A stretch of DNA of 64,000 nucleotides from Bacteriovoracales bacterium (GCA_030149295.1 JASBRV010000102.1:124001-188000), one strand, 5' to 3'; shown: positions 42,975-51,888, counted from the stretch's first letter. A program made the numbers and translations. Notes: generated from the letters alone by a model not told the origin.

Positions 42975-43484
42975 ATGAGGACCCTAGTACTAGACTCTAC
43001 CTACTTTCCCGTAAGAATTGTCAGTTGGCAAAAGGCCATGATTCTTCTCTTCACTGGCAGGGCCGAAATGGTCACTCAATATAAAGAGAGAAAAATTATG
43101 GGGGTCACTGAAAACTTTACTCTTCCAAAAATCCTAAGACTATTTTCCCGCCATAAAAGTGAAAAGAAAGTTCGCTTTAGTCGTCACAATGTCTTTTGGA
43201 GGGATGCCTTCACTTGCCAATACTGCCACGTAAAACATTCCACTTCGCAATTGACTATAGACCATGTGCTCCCCCAAAGCCGCGGCGGAAAAACCTCATG
43301 GGAAAATGTCGTAAGTGCCTGCTCTCCTTGCAATACAAGAAAAGGTAATAAGCTTCCCCATGAAGCCAACATGAAGCTTTTAAAAAGACCTGTTCAACCT
43401 AAGTGGTCACCTCAAATTTGTTTACGCCTTAAAAGAGATGACCCTGAAGAATGGAGCCAATGGTTTCACCTTAAGGCGGTATAA
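42975..43484 (+). CDS. HNH endonuclease family protein
   Basis: A host-type HNH protein of the kind common in environmental bacteria. MRTLVLDSTYFPVRIVSWQKAMILLFTGRAEMV is the typical N-terminus of this family. CQYC and CSPCNTRKGNK are zinc-binding pairs, and QLTIDHVLPQSRGGKTSWENVV holds the HNH His and the Asn. The start at 42975 follows GGAGGTGAA; the ORF track starts 9 codons earlier. 169 residues, cytosolic. Its cellular role is unknown. No intron, intein or phage genes are next to it. Confidence 0.88.
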   Translation: MRTLVLDSTYFPVRIVSWQKAMILLFTGRAEMVTQYKERKIMGVTENFTLPKILRLFSRHKSEKKVRFSRHNVFWRDAFTCQYCHVKHSTSQLTIDHVLPQSRGGKTSWENVVSACSPCNTRKGNKLPHEANMKLLKRPVQPKWSPQICLRLKRDDPEEWSQWFHLKAV

Positions 43485-43544
43485 ATTAATCCTATTTTCA
43501 GGCGGTTAGCTCTTCCGGATATCTCCACTACTTAAGAATTCCTG

Positions 43545-43550
43545 TATAAT
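43545..43550 (+). promoter_or_regulatory. Consensus -10 box TATAAT of the HD-GYP-like gene
   Basis: A perfect TATAAT lies 31 bp before the TTG start and is followed by an AAGGAG ribosome site. No good -35 box is seen at 16-18 bp, so activator help or another sigma factor is possible. Confidence 0.4.
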
Positions 43551-43580
43551 GGCAGTAGCTGTTCTTATTAAGGAGAAAGT

Positions 43581-44954
43581 TTGAAGGCCTTATTTGTTTG
43601 TGACGAAAAGGAAGAGTGGACCCTTCTCACTAATCTTTTTCATGCTCACTTTAATAAAAAGATTAGTCTCGTTTGTGTGCGAAAAGCTCATGAAGCCATG
43701 GAGACTTTAACTTTTGATGGTCCCTTCGGAATGATCATCATTGAGTGTGGTATGAAGGACAGCGACCCTACAGATCTTGCCGAAGATATTTTTGATACGG
43801 TTGGACCAAGACCTCTTATTTTCGTGGGAACCCAAACCATGATTAAAGATCGAGTAAGGGACGATTTTTATAATGAACACGATATGGTGACTCTTTATGA
43901 AAAACCTTATGAAGCAGAAGAAGTCACCAAGACTATTGAAGATGCCATAAATTGGGCAAAAAAAGAGGAATTCGAAAATAATATCGTAGAACTTAGCACA
44001 GAAGAATTTCTTCCTCTAAAACTTAGAAATTTCTATCTTTACCAACAAGTTCCCTTTGACGTCTATGTGGAGCTAACGAAGACCAAGTTCATCAAGGCCA
44101 TAAGTGCCAACAAGCCTTACACTCAATCACAAATCCAAGATTTTCAAAAACGTAATATTAAATATCTTTACTTAGAAAAAAATGAACACCTTAATTTTTT
44201 AGAAAACTCCATCAATAAAATAAAAAAGTCCTTAAAACTTATTCCTCAAGAGGACCCCAAGAAACGTATTCAGACTATTATTGCTGGCGTCCTTGTGGCA
44301 CACCAGTACATCAAAGATGTCGGCGTTGCTGATAACCTAAAGGAATTCATTGATATCCTTATTGATAATATTTCTAAATCGTTAAAGGCTTATAGCAATC
44401 TAGAAAACCTCCTCCTTGAATTTCCAATGGAACATGGAGATATTGCCGAGCAAGCTGTTTTGAAGGCCCTTATCAGTGAATTTATTGTTAAGAGTTTAGG
44501 TTGGCGCTCAGACCTCACCAAGTCAAAAACAGGATTAACGGCAATACTTCATGATATTTATGTTGAAAGGGAAGAGTGGTCAACGATCACCTATAAAGAT
44601 CATCCTGATTTAGATTATCTCGAATCCGAACAAAAACAAGCCCTAATGGAGCACCCTAAGAAAGCAGCGGAGCTATCCCATTATTTTAGTAATTACTCAG
44701 ATGTTGACTTCATCATTGAAGAACATCATGAGCAGCCCGATGGAAATGGTTTCCCTAGGGGGCTAAACGCAGGCAAGATCACTCAAGTCTCGGCCATTTT
44801 TATCATCTCTTCTAATTTCGTCATTCAATTAGTCATGAATGGCATTAGCCAATCAAGCCTTCGCACCATCATACGCAGTTTCATGAGTATCTATAACGTG
44901 GGGAATTTTAAAGAACCCTTTAGTTTACTATCTAAAGAAATTAGAAGGAAATAG
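43581..44954 (+). CDS. Receiver-like plus variant HD-GYP domain protein
   Basis: TTG start after AAGGAGAAAG. Residues 1-125 have receiver-like topology (ALFVCDEKEEWTLLTNLF, MIIIECG, LYEKPYE), but the phosphorylatable Asp position is IECGMKDSD rather than the usual LDxxMP, so phosphorylation is doubtful. Residues about 280-457 form an HD domain: LHDIYVE holds the HD pair (about 322) and EEHHEQPDGNGFPRG is the HHExxDGxGYP signature with GFP in place of GYP. Active HD-GYP enzymes hydrolyse cyclic di-GMP; this one may do so weakly or only bind. It converges with a second HD-GYP-like gene, overlapping by 14 bp. Confidence 0.78.
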   Translation: MKALFVCDEKEEWTLLTNLFHAHFNKKISLVCVRKAHEAMETLTFDGPFGMIIIECGMKDSDPTDLAEDIFDTVGPRPLIFVGTQTMIKDRVRDDFYNEHDMVTLYEKPYEAEEVTKTIEDAINWAKKEEFENNIVELSTEEFLPLKLRNFYLYQQVPFDVYVELTKTKFIKAISANKPYTQSQIQDFQKRNIKYLYLEKNEHLNFLENSINKIKKSLKLIPQEDPKKRIQTIIAGVLVAHQYIKDVGVADNLKEFIDILIDNISKSLKAYSNLENLLLEFPMEHGDIAEQAVLKALISEFIVKSLGWRSDLTKSKTGLTAILHDIYVEREEWSTITYKDHPDLDYLESEQKQALMEHPKKAAELSHYFSNYSDVDFIIEEHHEQPDGNGFPRGLNAGKITQVSAIFIISSNFVIQLVMNGISQSSLRTIIRSFMSIYNVGNFKEPFSLLSKEIRRK

Positions 44955-46293
44955 TTTCAAGACAATCGATAATTTTCTTATAAGTATGCTTAGTGAATTT
45001 CTCTCTTAGAGAAAGAATAATTTCATCAAGTTTTGGCTCATTCGGCATGCCTTTTCTTCTGATCAATTCTTCTACAAAGCACTCACTAATAATCAGAACT
45101 TTTGCCAAAGGTGAAATATCATCCTTATAGTCCAAGGTGAAGCCCATCCCATTGGTCATTCCGTGATGCTGTAGAATAATAGCGTCACTTCCCATAGGGC
45201 AACGAGGAAAGGTTTTAACCATTTCTGAGGCAAGACGTGCATGATTGATCACAATCTCTTTATCTTTTTCGGTAAGTTCTTCTTTAAAGACAAGATCTTC
45301 CTCAAATTGAAATTGAGGATATTTACTAAAGATGGGAGCTAAGAACATATCATGAAAGAAGAAAACAAAAGAGAGCTTCTCGGCATGCTCTTCAGAACCC
45401 CAACTTATTTCCTTAATGATGTGACGGGCAACATAAGTCCCCATAACAGAGTGTAGATAAAGATAACCGGTTTTATTTTCAAGAATGCTTAAGAGTAAAT
45501 TTTTTACTCGAGGAACCTCCTTCACAATATTGGTAACCTCTTCCATACATTTCTTAGAGATTTGAACTACCTCTGGAGTCACTTCTTGAGACTCCCCTAA
45601 GAGCCCACCGACAATATCGTAACCCTGCTCAATGACACGTATTCGCGCTTGATTATCGATTTCTGGATCATCGAGAGCATCGACCACCATACGCGAAGCT
45701 AAGCTAGTGACAGTAAGCCTTTGGTCCGCTGGAATATAAAGATTTACACTCCCTTTTTCTTTATAGGCTTGAACCTTTCCAGCAAAATTAGCACCCTTCT
45801 CACAAAGTTTAACGTAATCATTAGAGTCCGATGATTTTGAAACCTTGACGTATACAGAACAAGGAGACTCACTAAATGCCTGCATGATGGAAAGAGGAAT
45901 AGGATAAAACTCAGGAACATCCACCTTCATCATATCTTGTGCGGTTACCCCGAGGATACTAGCCACCTTTTTCACGACTAAGGGAACATTCAGATTTGGG
46001 GGAAGTGTATACGCCTTATTGGTGTTACTGATCTTTGACCTCTCTCCAATAACAATCAAAGGAGTTGCCGCTTTACTGTCTTCTAGGGCTTCAAAAACTC
46101 TTAAACCTGCGTCCTGCTCTTCAATTTGGCTAAGAGTGATAATGATATCACCTTGACTTCCTTCATCAATAAACCTTAAAGCTTCATCAAAGGTGGAAAC
46201 GACTCTCAAATGAACATCAACGAAGGTCCTCAGATTAAAACAGTAGAGGTCATTGAGAAGAGGATGATCTGATACTAATAAACCTGTGGCCAT
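44941..46293 (-). CDS. Degenerate HD-GYP domain protein
   Basis: Residues 1-115 look like a receiver fold without the usual acidic pocket (GLLVSDHPLLNDLY, DIIITLSQIEEQD). Residues about 250-440 are an HD-GYP-like domain: FFHDMFLAP keeps the HD pair (about 312), but the signature reads LQHHGMTNGMGF, so the Glu, Asp and Tyr of HHExxDGxGYP are lost. Enzymatic cyclic di-GMP hydrolysis is unlikely; a sensor or scaffold role is more probable. It starts one base after the stop of the OmpR-type regulator, so the two are co-transcribed. It resembles the protein encoded at 43581 in architecture. Confidence 0.75.
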   Translation of the reverse strand: MATGLLVSDHPLLNDLYCFNLRTFVDVHLRVVSTFDEALRFIDEGSQGDIIITLSQIEEQDAGLRVFEALEDSKAATPLIVIGERSKISNTNKAYTLPPNLNVPLVVKKVASILGVTAQDMMKVDVPEFYPIPLSIMQAFSESPCSVYVKVSKSSDSNDYVKLCEKGANFAGKVQAYKEKGSVNLYIPADQRLTVTSLASRMVVDALDDPEIDNQARIRVIEQGYDIVGGLLGESQEVTPEVVQISKKCMEEVTNIVKEVPRVKNLLLSILENKTGYLYLHSVMGTYVARHIIKEISWGSEEHAEKLSFVFFFHDMFLAPIFSKYPQFQFEEDLVFKEELTEKDKEIVINHARLASEMVKTFPRCPMGSDAIILQHHGMTNGMGFTLDYKDDISPLAKVLIISECFVEELIRRKGMPNEPKLDEIILSLREKFTKHTYKKIIDCLETISF

Positions 46294-46294
46294 G

Positions 46295-46981
46295 CTATAA
46301 AACCGAAGCTAAGAGATAACCTTTTTTGTGAAGAGACTTTACAGTTAAGCGACTACCTTCAATTTTCTTGCGAAGTTTTGAGACATGTTGGTCAACAGTG
46401 CGGTCAATAACATTTTGGCTCTTACCCCACACAGTTTCAAGGAGATCTTGTCTACTGCGGACAACTCCTTCCTCACGGGCCAACTGATAAAGAATCTTAA
46501 ACTCAAGAGGAGTTAATCCAATTTCTATTTCTTTGCCATCTTTGACCAGAGTTAGTTTTTGGGAAGTGAGCTCTAATTTTAAATCTTCACGCTCAATGAT
46601 ATTACTGCTCGCTGCAGAACTTCCTCTCAACCGAGCATGCACTCTGGCCAGAAGCTCTAAAGGTTCAAAAGGCTTACTTATATAGTCATCAGCACCTGCA
46701 TCAAAAGCATTGAGCTTATCTTTAAGCTCTTTTCTTTGTGTGAGCATAATAATAGGAATATTCTCTTTTCCCTGAGTGGATTTTACTCTTTGACAAAGTT
46801 CTGAACCAAAACCATCGGGTAAGTTTTCATCCAAAATGACGAGATCAAAGTCACCAAGGGCAATTAGTCTTTCACCGGCAGAAACAGTGTCCGCGAATCC
46901 CACCTCAAATTCACGGTTTAACGTGTGCTTAACGAGAGTTAAGATATCTTGATCATCATCTATAACGATTATTTTTTTCAT
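46295..46981 (-). CDS. OmpR/PhoB-family response regulator
   Basis: An N-terminal receiver with all key residues: acidic pair in VIDDDQD, phospho-acceptor Asp in LVILDENLPDG (about 50), Thr in MLTQ and Lys in ISKPFEP. The C-terminal winged helix has GLTPLEFKILYQLAREEGVVRSRQDLLETVWG and VDQHVSKLRKKIE. It should bind DNA when phosphorylated. The start is uncertain: MKKIIVIDDD at 46981 matches the family; a Met 9 codons upstream (47008) is also possible. No histidine kinase lies beside it. The divergent promoter carries a 16-bp dyad. Confidence 0.92.
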   Translation of the reverse strand: MKKIIVIDDDQDILTLVKHTLNREFEVGFADTVSAGERLIALGDFDLVILDENLPDGFGSELCQRVKSTQGKENIPIIMLTQRKELKDKLNAFDAGADDYISKPFEPLELLARVHARLRGSSAASSNIIEREDLKLELTSQKLTLVKDGKEIEIGLTPLEFKILYQLAREEGVVRSRQDLLETVWGKSQNVIDRTVDQHVSKLRKKIEGSRLTVKSLHKKGYLLASVL

Positions 46982-47016
46982 AGATCTACTATTTCTCTGT
47001 TTGCTCATAATTCTGT

Positions 47017-47032
47017 TATAATTTTAATTATA
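47017..47032. promoter_or_regulatory. Dyad TATAATT-TT-AATTATA with a TATAAT on each strand
   Basis: A perfect 7-bp inverted repeat with a 2-bp centre lies between the divergent OmpR-type regulator and the HPt gene. Each strand reads TATAAT here, so the two promoters may overlap back to back or share an operator. Confidence 0.4.
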
Positions 47033-47079
47033 CACCAAACAATTTTTGAATGACACAAATTAAAAACAAGGTTTGTTTT

Positions 47080-47382
47080 ATGGCATTAGATCTTAATGTA
47101 GAGTTAGACAAAGAGCTTGAGGATATAGTCCCTATTTTTATGGAAAATCGCAAAAAAGATATCCTGGAACTCGATCAACTATTGGCCAATCAAGATTTTG
47201 CCGGGCTTCAAAATATTGCCCATAAACTCGCAGGCAACGCAGGTAGCTATGGCTTTCACCAGCTAGGTAAAATGGCAGTTGAATTTGAGAAGGCCTGTGA
47301 AATTCAAAATTTGGAAGAGATTAAGTCATATTGCGAAGAATATAAACACTTTGTTAATAATGTAACGATTACTTTTGCTTGA
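47080..47382 (+). CDS. Single-domain HPt phosphotransfer protein
   Basis: About 100 residues forming one Hpt four-helix bundle. IAHKLAGNAGSYGF holds the phosphorylatable His (about 48), followed by the conserved Lys and Gly. It should shuttle phosphate between receivers. The start at 47080 has AAGG eight bases upstream; the ORF track starts ten codons earlier. Two receiver-containing genes follow directly on the same strand, and an OmpR-type regulator is divergent, so these are its likely partners. No histidine kinase gene is present nearby. Confidence 0.88.
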   Translation: MALDLNVELDKELEDIVPIFMENRKKDILELDQLLANQDFAGLQNIAHKLAGNAGSYGFHQLGKMAVEFEKACEIQNLEEIKSYCEEYKHFVNNVTITFA

Positions 47383-47384
47383 TT

Positions 47385-48071
47385 ATGAGTATTCAAAAAC
47401 CTAAGTCTAAGAAACATATCCTTGTTATCGACGATGATGAAGATATCCAAAATTTTCTCAGGAAAATTCTTGAAGGTGCAGGATATCATTGTCGCTTTGC
47501 TGCCAATGTTGAAGAAGGCATTTCAAGTGTAAAAACCTTTGCCCCCCATCTTATTATCTTGGACTACAAACTCAATGAAGAAATTGGATTTGAGGTCATT
47601 GAATTTCTAAGAGCTTCCCAATCTTATAAGAACACTCCCCTCATTTTAATCTCAGCTAAAGCAGATAAGAAGATTGTACTCCAAGGTTTTATTATTGGGG
47701 CTAATGAATTTATGGCGAAACCTATTAATCCCAGCATTCTTCTCCAGACAATAAAAAAACATTTAAAACTACATGAACTTCCTATTATCAAGTACGAGCA
47801 AGAGCGGCCAATTGTACGTGGAAAATCCATTGGAGATATCATTAAAATCAATGAACTTGGCATGGTTCTTCAAAGCAGTGTCAAACTCTTTCCAAAAGTT
47901 AAAATCGATATTGAGTCTCCCTTTCTTAATAAGATAGGTGCAGGTCCATGCAATACTTTCACCCATGATCTGGCCACAGTACCAAAACCTGGAACCTATC
48001 GGAATGAAATTAAGTTTAGAGGAATGGATGAAAAAACCGCCAAAAAAATAAGGAATATCAAACAAATATGA
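47385..48071 (+). CDS. Response regulator with PilZ-like C-terminal domain
   Basis: The receiver (about 10-130) has VIDDDEDI, acceptor Asp in LIILDYKLNEEIG, Ser in LISAKADK and Lys in MAKPINP. The C-terminal 90 residues (RGKSIGDIIKINELGMVLQSSVKLFPKVKIDIESP) are arranged like a PilZ domain but lack the RxxxR and D/NxSxxG ligand motifs for cyclic di-GMP (KINELG instead). ATG 47385 is preferred over the TTG two codons earlier that overlaps the HPt stop. Co-transcribed with the HPt gene upstream and overlaps the next regulator by 4 bp. Confidence 0.8.
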   Translation: MSIQKPKSKKHILVIDDDEDIQNFLRKILEGAGYHCRFAANVEEGISSVKTFAPHLIILDYKLNEEIGFEVIEFLRASQSYKNTPLILISAKADKKIVLQGFIIGANEFMAKPINPSILLQTIKKHLKLHELPIIKYEQERPIVRGKSIGDIIKINELGMVLQSSVKLFPKVKIDIESPFLNKIGAGPCNTFTHDLATVPKPGTYRNEIKFRGMDEKTAKKIRNIKQI

Positions 48072-48790
48072 GCCTAGATGAGCAACCTTATATTCTCAAT
48101 TTGGATGATGATCCAGACTTCAATAATATCCTTAAGCATGTCCTAAAAAAGGAAGGCTATAAGTTAGTCTCAACCAATCAGCCTGAAGATTTCGCGCTAG
48201 AGATAAAAAAGAAAATGCCTGCCTTGTGTATTATCGACATTAACCTGGACATTGCTCAAGGAGCTGGCCTCACACTGGTTCAGGCCATGCGAAATAAATA
48301 TGGAGTGAGCCTTCCCATCTTTATTTGCTCTCGCCGCTCAGATAGAGAAACCATTTCTAGAGCGCTAGAACTTGGTGCCAACGATTTCATATCAAAGCCA
48401 TTGGATGACACTCTCCTTATCCAAAAAATCAACCTCTATTTAAAACAAGAGCACATCTCTCCCCTTCCTTACTTCAAGGTAAGTGAGAAAGATTGGCCTC
48501 TTGAATTTTCCTATGACCTCTCTATCGCTGAAATATCTGAATTTGGAATAACACTCTCTAGTCCCCATTTCCTCTCAAAAGGAACTTATCTCGTCTTATC
48601 TGGTGAATTTATTAAGAAAATCACGAGAAATAGTAAACCATTAAAAATGACTGTGAATCAATCATGGCTTGAGGAGAATTCAACTTCCTATCACGCCTTT
48701 TGTGAGTTTGATGCCAATGATGAGGACATTAAGAGTGCTGTGAGAGCTTTTATTTTATCTCAACAAGATGAAACCTATTCTTCAAATTAA
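48068..48790 (+). CDS. Response regulator with PilZ-like C-terminal domain, second copy
   Basis: Same architecture as the preceding gene and probably a diverged duplicate. The receiver has LNLDDDPDF, acceptor Asp in CIIDINLDIAQG, Ser in ICSRRSD and Lys in ISKPLDD. The C-terminal part (FSYDLSIAEISEFGITLSSPHFLSKGTYLVLSG, then YHAFCEFDANDEDIKSAVRAF) follows the PilZ strand order; EISEFG is close to the D/NxSxxG motif but RxxxR is missing. The start overlaps the upstream stop (ATGA). Likely an output that reads phosphate from HPt, perhaps with a nucleotide or protein ligand. Confidence 0.8.
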   Translation: MSLDEQPYILNLDDDPDFNNILKHVLKKEGYKLVSTNQPEDFALEIKKKMPALCIIDINLDIAQGAGLTLVQAMRNKYGVSLPIFICSRRSDRETISRALELGANDFISKPLDDTLLIQKINLYLKQEHISPLPYFKVSEKDWPLEFSYDLSIAEISEFGITLSSPHFLSKGTYLVLSGEFIKKITRNSKPLKMTVNQSWLEENSTSYHAFCEFDANDEDIKSAVRAFILSQQDETYSSN

Positions 48791-49182
48791 AAAAGCTTTT
48801 CCATAGCGCGCACAACTTTTTCCATCTTCACACCAATTTGTTCTGTATTGAAATCAAGTCGAGTATCATAAAGAAAGAGATAGTCTGATCGAAATTGATG
48901 AAAACGAAAAAGACCATCAAGTTCACTCATAAGTTTACTCTTGTGAGAATCATTTATGCCCTGAAGAAAATGGATAACAATAAATCCATCAGGAATAGAA
49001 AAATCGACAATTTCTCCCAAAGTGGGATGGTCCGGCTCAAAGCCTTGAGAAAACCCAATTTTATATTGTGGCCCTACCTTTTCAACAAAGAGCTGGCCTC
49101 TTGAAGTTTTCACTTTAAAGCCCAATTCCCTAAAACCTGTGAGATCAGGCATAAGGCCAAAGAGAAATTTTAACCATTTCAT
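48787..49182 (-). CDS. Small cytosolic protein, unknown function
   Basis: 131 residues, no signal peptide apart from a hydrophobic start (MKWLKFLFGLMPDLTGF). The middle is mixed alpha/beta (GQLFVEKVGPQYKIGFSQGFEPDHPTLGEIVDFS) and the C-terminus helical. I recognise no family. It overlaps the convergent regulator by 4 bp. It may be linked to the signalling cluster only by position. Confidence 0.6.
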   Translation of the reverse strand: MKWLKFLFGLMPDLTGFRELGFKVKTSRGQLFVEKVGPQYKIGFSQGFEPDHPTLGEIVDFSIPDGFIVIHFLQGINDSHKSKLMSELDGLFRFHQFRSDYLFLYDTRLDFNTEQIGVKMEKVVRAMEKLF

Positions 49183-49358
49183 CAGACTATTATCTCATGA
49201 AGAAATGCCTCGTTACAACCATAAAATATAATAAAAACAAACACTTAAAAAACGTAAACAGGGCTAACACCCACTGTAATTATTACCAAAAATCTCACTT
49301 GGGCCTCGCTAAGAACTATCATTAAGGCAATTTGAATAAACGATTTTTGGAGAATCTT

Positions 49359-50402
49359 ATGAAGAAACCTCTTATACCTGTACTCCTTTTAGGACTCACC
49401 TTAGCCCCAACTCTGGCCAATGATGATCTCTTAAATGGTCTTCTAGGCGATGACTTTCGGGTTGGCTATGAAGCTGAGATTAATTCAAACGCAATGGCCT
49501 CAACAGAAGGCAGCGAGAGCGTTAATTTTCGAGGCTCCTATATTAGCTTAAATGCCGAGTGGAAGAATAAAGTTCGCTTTGTACTTACTGGGAAACTTGA
49601 AAAGATCTTTAAAGATAATAAAGTTGAATTTAATGATGACTTTGATTTAGAGGAATTTATTAGCGAAGCCTATATTGAAATAAAAGAAGTAGGAGGCTCA
49701 CCTATTGCGGTAATTGTTGGTAAACAACCTATTCCTTTTAGCCAAAACGTCCAGGCCATGCCTCTCTTTCAAGAAAATCCTATTGCTCACCTTCAGTCGA
49801 TAGATGAAGTCTACGGGCTTACCGTTGATCTGACAGAAGGACTTTTTGGAATCTTCGATCAAGTAGAAATTTCAGCTTTTGAAACAGAAAAAGGTGATCT
49901 TGAAATTGGTAATATTAATGGTGCAAGTGTACGCCTAAGTAAAATGCTTACAGACAATATCCTTCTTACGGTAGGCCATGCTGAAATGGGTGCCAACAAT
50001 GCACAAGAAGGCCATCAGAGAAGAAGCTCAGTCGGTCTCGTGGCAGAATCAACAGATGGAATGCTTGTGGGCTGGGTCGAAGGTATGTACTTTAGCAATG
50101 ACCCAACATACCCTGACTCAAGTTTTGCTATCACAACCGGTGCCATGGTTCGCGTGCACAGGACAACAGATGTAGTAGTTGAATTTACTTATGTAGAAAA
50201 TGCTCTTAATCAATATGCTATTGGAACAAGAACAGCACTTACAAGTCGCACAACCCTTGGCCTAGAAGTTAGATATAATGATTACCAAGGGACTAGAGAT
50301 AACGACTTAGTTTTTGGAATCAATTTAAATTATGCTCTCGGTTCAAATGGATATCGTCCCAATGACGAATATCTTTTTGAAGATGAAGATGGAGATTTTT
50401 AA
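49359..50402 (+). CDS. Outer-membrane beta-barrel protein, porin-like
   Basis: The start MKKPLIPVLLLGLTLAPTLAND follows TTGGAGA and gives a signal peptide. The mature protein has many alternating strands with the porin style KVRFVLTGKLEK, EAYIEIKEVGGSPIAVIVGKQPIPFSQ, SVGLVAESTDGMLVGWVEGMYF, TLGLEVRYNDYQ and LVFGINLNYALG. KQPIPFSQN is common in diffuse porin-type barrels. The end is acidic (DEYLFEDEDGDF) rather than closing with an aromatic residue, which is unusual for a BAM substrate. Two bases separate it from the next exported gene, which is probably its partner. Confidence 0.72.
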   Translation: MKKPLIPVLLLGLTLAPTLANDDLLNGLLGDDFRVGYEAEINSNAMASTEGSESVNFRGSYISLNAEWKNKVRFVLTGKLEKIFKDNKVEFNDDFDLEEFISEAYIEIKEVGGSPIAVIVGKQPIPFSQNVQAMPLFQENPIAHLQSIDEVYGLTVDLTEGLFGIFDQVEISAFETEKGDLEIGNINGASVRLSKMLTDNILLTVGHAEMGANNAQEGHQRRSSVGLVAESTDGMLVGWVEGMYFSNDPTYPDSSFAITTGAMVRVHRTTDVVVEFTYVENALNQYAIGTRTALTSRTTLGLEVRYNDYQGTRDNDLVFGINLNYALGSNGYRPNDEYLFEDEDGDF

Positions 50403-50404
50403 TT

Positions 50405-51877
50405 ATGCAAAAACTACTTATCTCTCTCGTTATTCTCCTCTGTGCTTTTAATGGTCATGCCCTTGAATTAAAAATCTGGGGGGCTTTCAAAGCCGGTGGA
50501 ACCTTTATGACAAACTATGATATTGAAAACTATATCTGTACCCTCCACCTAAGTGACAGTGAAATGGTTGCCATGTTCAAACAGGCTAATGGAGATTACA
50601 AGAAATACACGCAATTGAGGAGGACCTGGGCCCAAAGAAGATTTCAAAGTGGTTTAAAGCAATTTGCCTATGTCTACACGGTACAACAACACTCAAAGAC
50701 AAATTTTAACAACAATACAGGAGCTTTTAAAATCACTAGCAGTGATTATTTTAAAAGAAGTCAGGAGCTTGAAACAAAAACTCTTAGTAAGTGGCTAGAC
50801 CAAAGACAAGGCATCGTTAAAGCCCGTATTGCATTTGCCAAAGAGTTAATGGCCATTGGTTACCCCCATAAGGAAAACCAAGACCCAACTGACCTTTATT
50901 TTGAATGGTTTGATTTACAAAAGAAAAGGCTCAAAGAGAAGCTTCGTTTGCAAGAGGTTCAAAAGTATGAATACCTCACACTTCGTGGTCATCGTAAACC
51001 AGACCGCTTTATGCTTGGAGCAGGTTTTGACCTAATCAAAGAAGTCACTGCCCATATTGAAGAAAATATCCAAGGAAAGAGGCTTACACCACGTGAACTT
51101 GCTAGTCTGGTGCAAGCAGATGAGCGAATTTCAGTAATAGCAGCTCAAATTAACCTTATGGGTCCAACGACCCTTCCATTGGATAAGTTAGCAATTGATA
51201 CACCTGAAGTTTATGAGGATTTTAAACAAAGGGCGCTCAATCTCTTTAACACTCCTATAGAGAAAGCTGATGATTATCTTCAAGCCGCACTTTCAATCTC
51301 TCAAACAATGGATGCAAAAACAATAGAGAGAAAAATTGAAGAGTCGCGAAAGAAGTTTCTGCTAGAAAAAGATAATTATACCGAACTTGTCAAAGCAAAG
51401 ATCTATGAATTGGCGCTGGAAGTGAGGACCGGATCAAAAATGGATGAAACTATAGTCAATGAGTTTAAAAATAAACTCAGTCAAAACGCGCAAAATATTA
51501 TCGAGAAAGCTTTTAACAGTCCTAAAAATGTAGACCGTCGTCTCGAGGATCACCTCATGACTGAACTGACCAAACATGATCTAGAGGGTGCCAATGCTAA
51601 AGCGATCAATCTCTTAAATTGGGTAGCAAAATTTCAGCTCAAAAAAGTAAGCCTCGAAATTATCCCTGTTGCTAGTGTGACTCTCATTGATACCAATACA
51701 TGGGAAGGACAGGATAGAGTAAAAAAATATCTAGAGCATGTAGAATATCAAGAAGATCTTGAGGATTTTCGTAGGAATAAACTCTCTCGAGTAGGCCATT
51801 ACATTACCATAAATCCAGATGGTGAAGGTAACCAGTCTGGTTACAACACCTGGAACACCATACTCGAACAATTCTAA
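50405..51877 (+). CDS. Exported helical protein, partner of the barrel
   Basis: A short signal peptide (MQKLLISLVILLCAFNGHALE) is followed by about 470 residues of mostly charged helix with possible coiled-coil stretches (KAKIYELALEVRTGSKMDETIVNEFKNKL). One Cys only (YICTLHLS). The gene starts two bases after the barrel stop, a coupling that suggests the protein works with the barrel, for instance as a periplasmic or surface component. No known family or catalytic motif. A perfect 15-bp hairpin follows 11 bp after its stop. Confidence 0.65.
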   Translation: MQKLLISLVILLCAFNGHALELKIWGAFKAGGTFMTNYDIENYICTLHLSDSEMVAMFKQANGDYKKYTQLRRTWAQRRFQSGLKQFAYVYTVQQHSKTNFNNNTGAFKITSSDYFKRSQELETKTLSKWLDQRQGIVKARIAFAKELMAIGYPHKENQDPTDLYFEWFDLQKKRLKEKLRLQEVQKYEYLTLRGHRKPDRFMLGAGFDLIKEVTAHIEENIQGKRLTPRELASLVQADERISVIAAQINLMGPTTLPLDKLAIDTPEVYEDFKQRALNLFNTPIEKADDYLQAALSISQTMDAKTIERKIEESRKKFLLEKDNYTELVKAKIYELALEVRTGSKMDETIVNEFKNKLSQNAQNIIEKAFNSPKNVDRRLEDHLMTELTKHDLEGANAKAINLLNWVAKFQLKKVSLEIIPVASVTLIDTNTWEGQDRVKKYLEHVEYQEDLEDFRRNKLSRVGHYITINPDGEGNQSGYNTWNTILEQF

Positions 51878-51888
51878 ACTTTTTGATA

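Noticed and set aside
42975-43484. HNH gene as a homing endonuclease or phage remnant
   Set aside because: It matches a widespread host family and has no intron, intein or phage genes around it.
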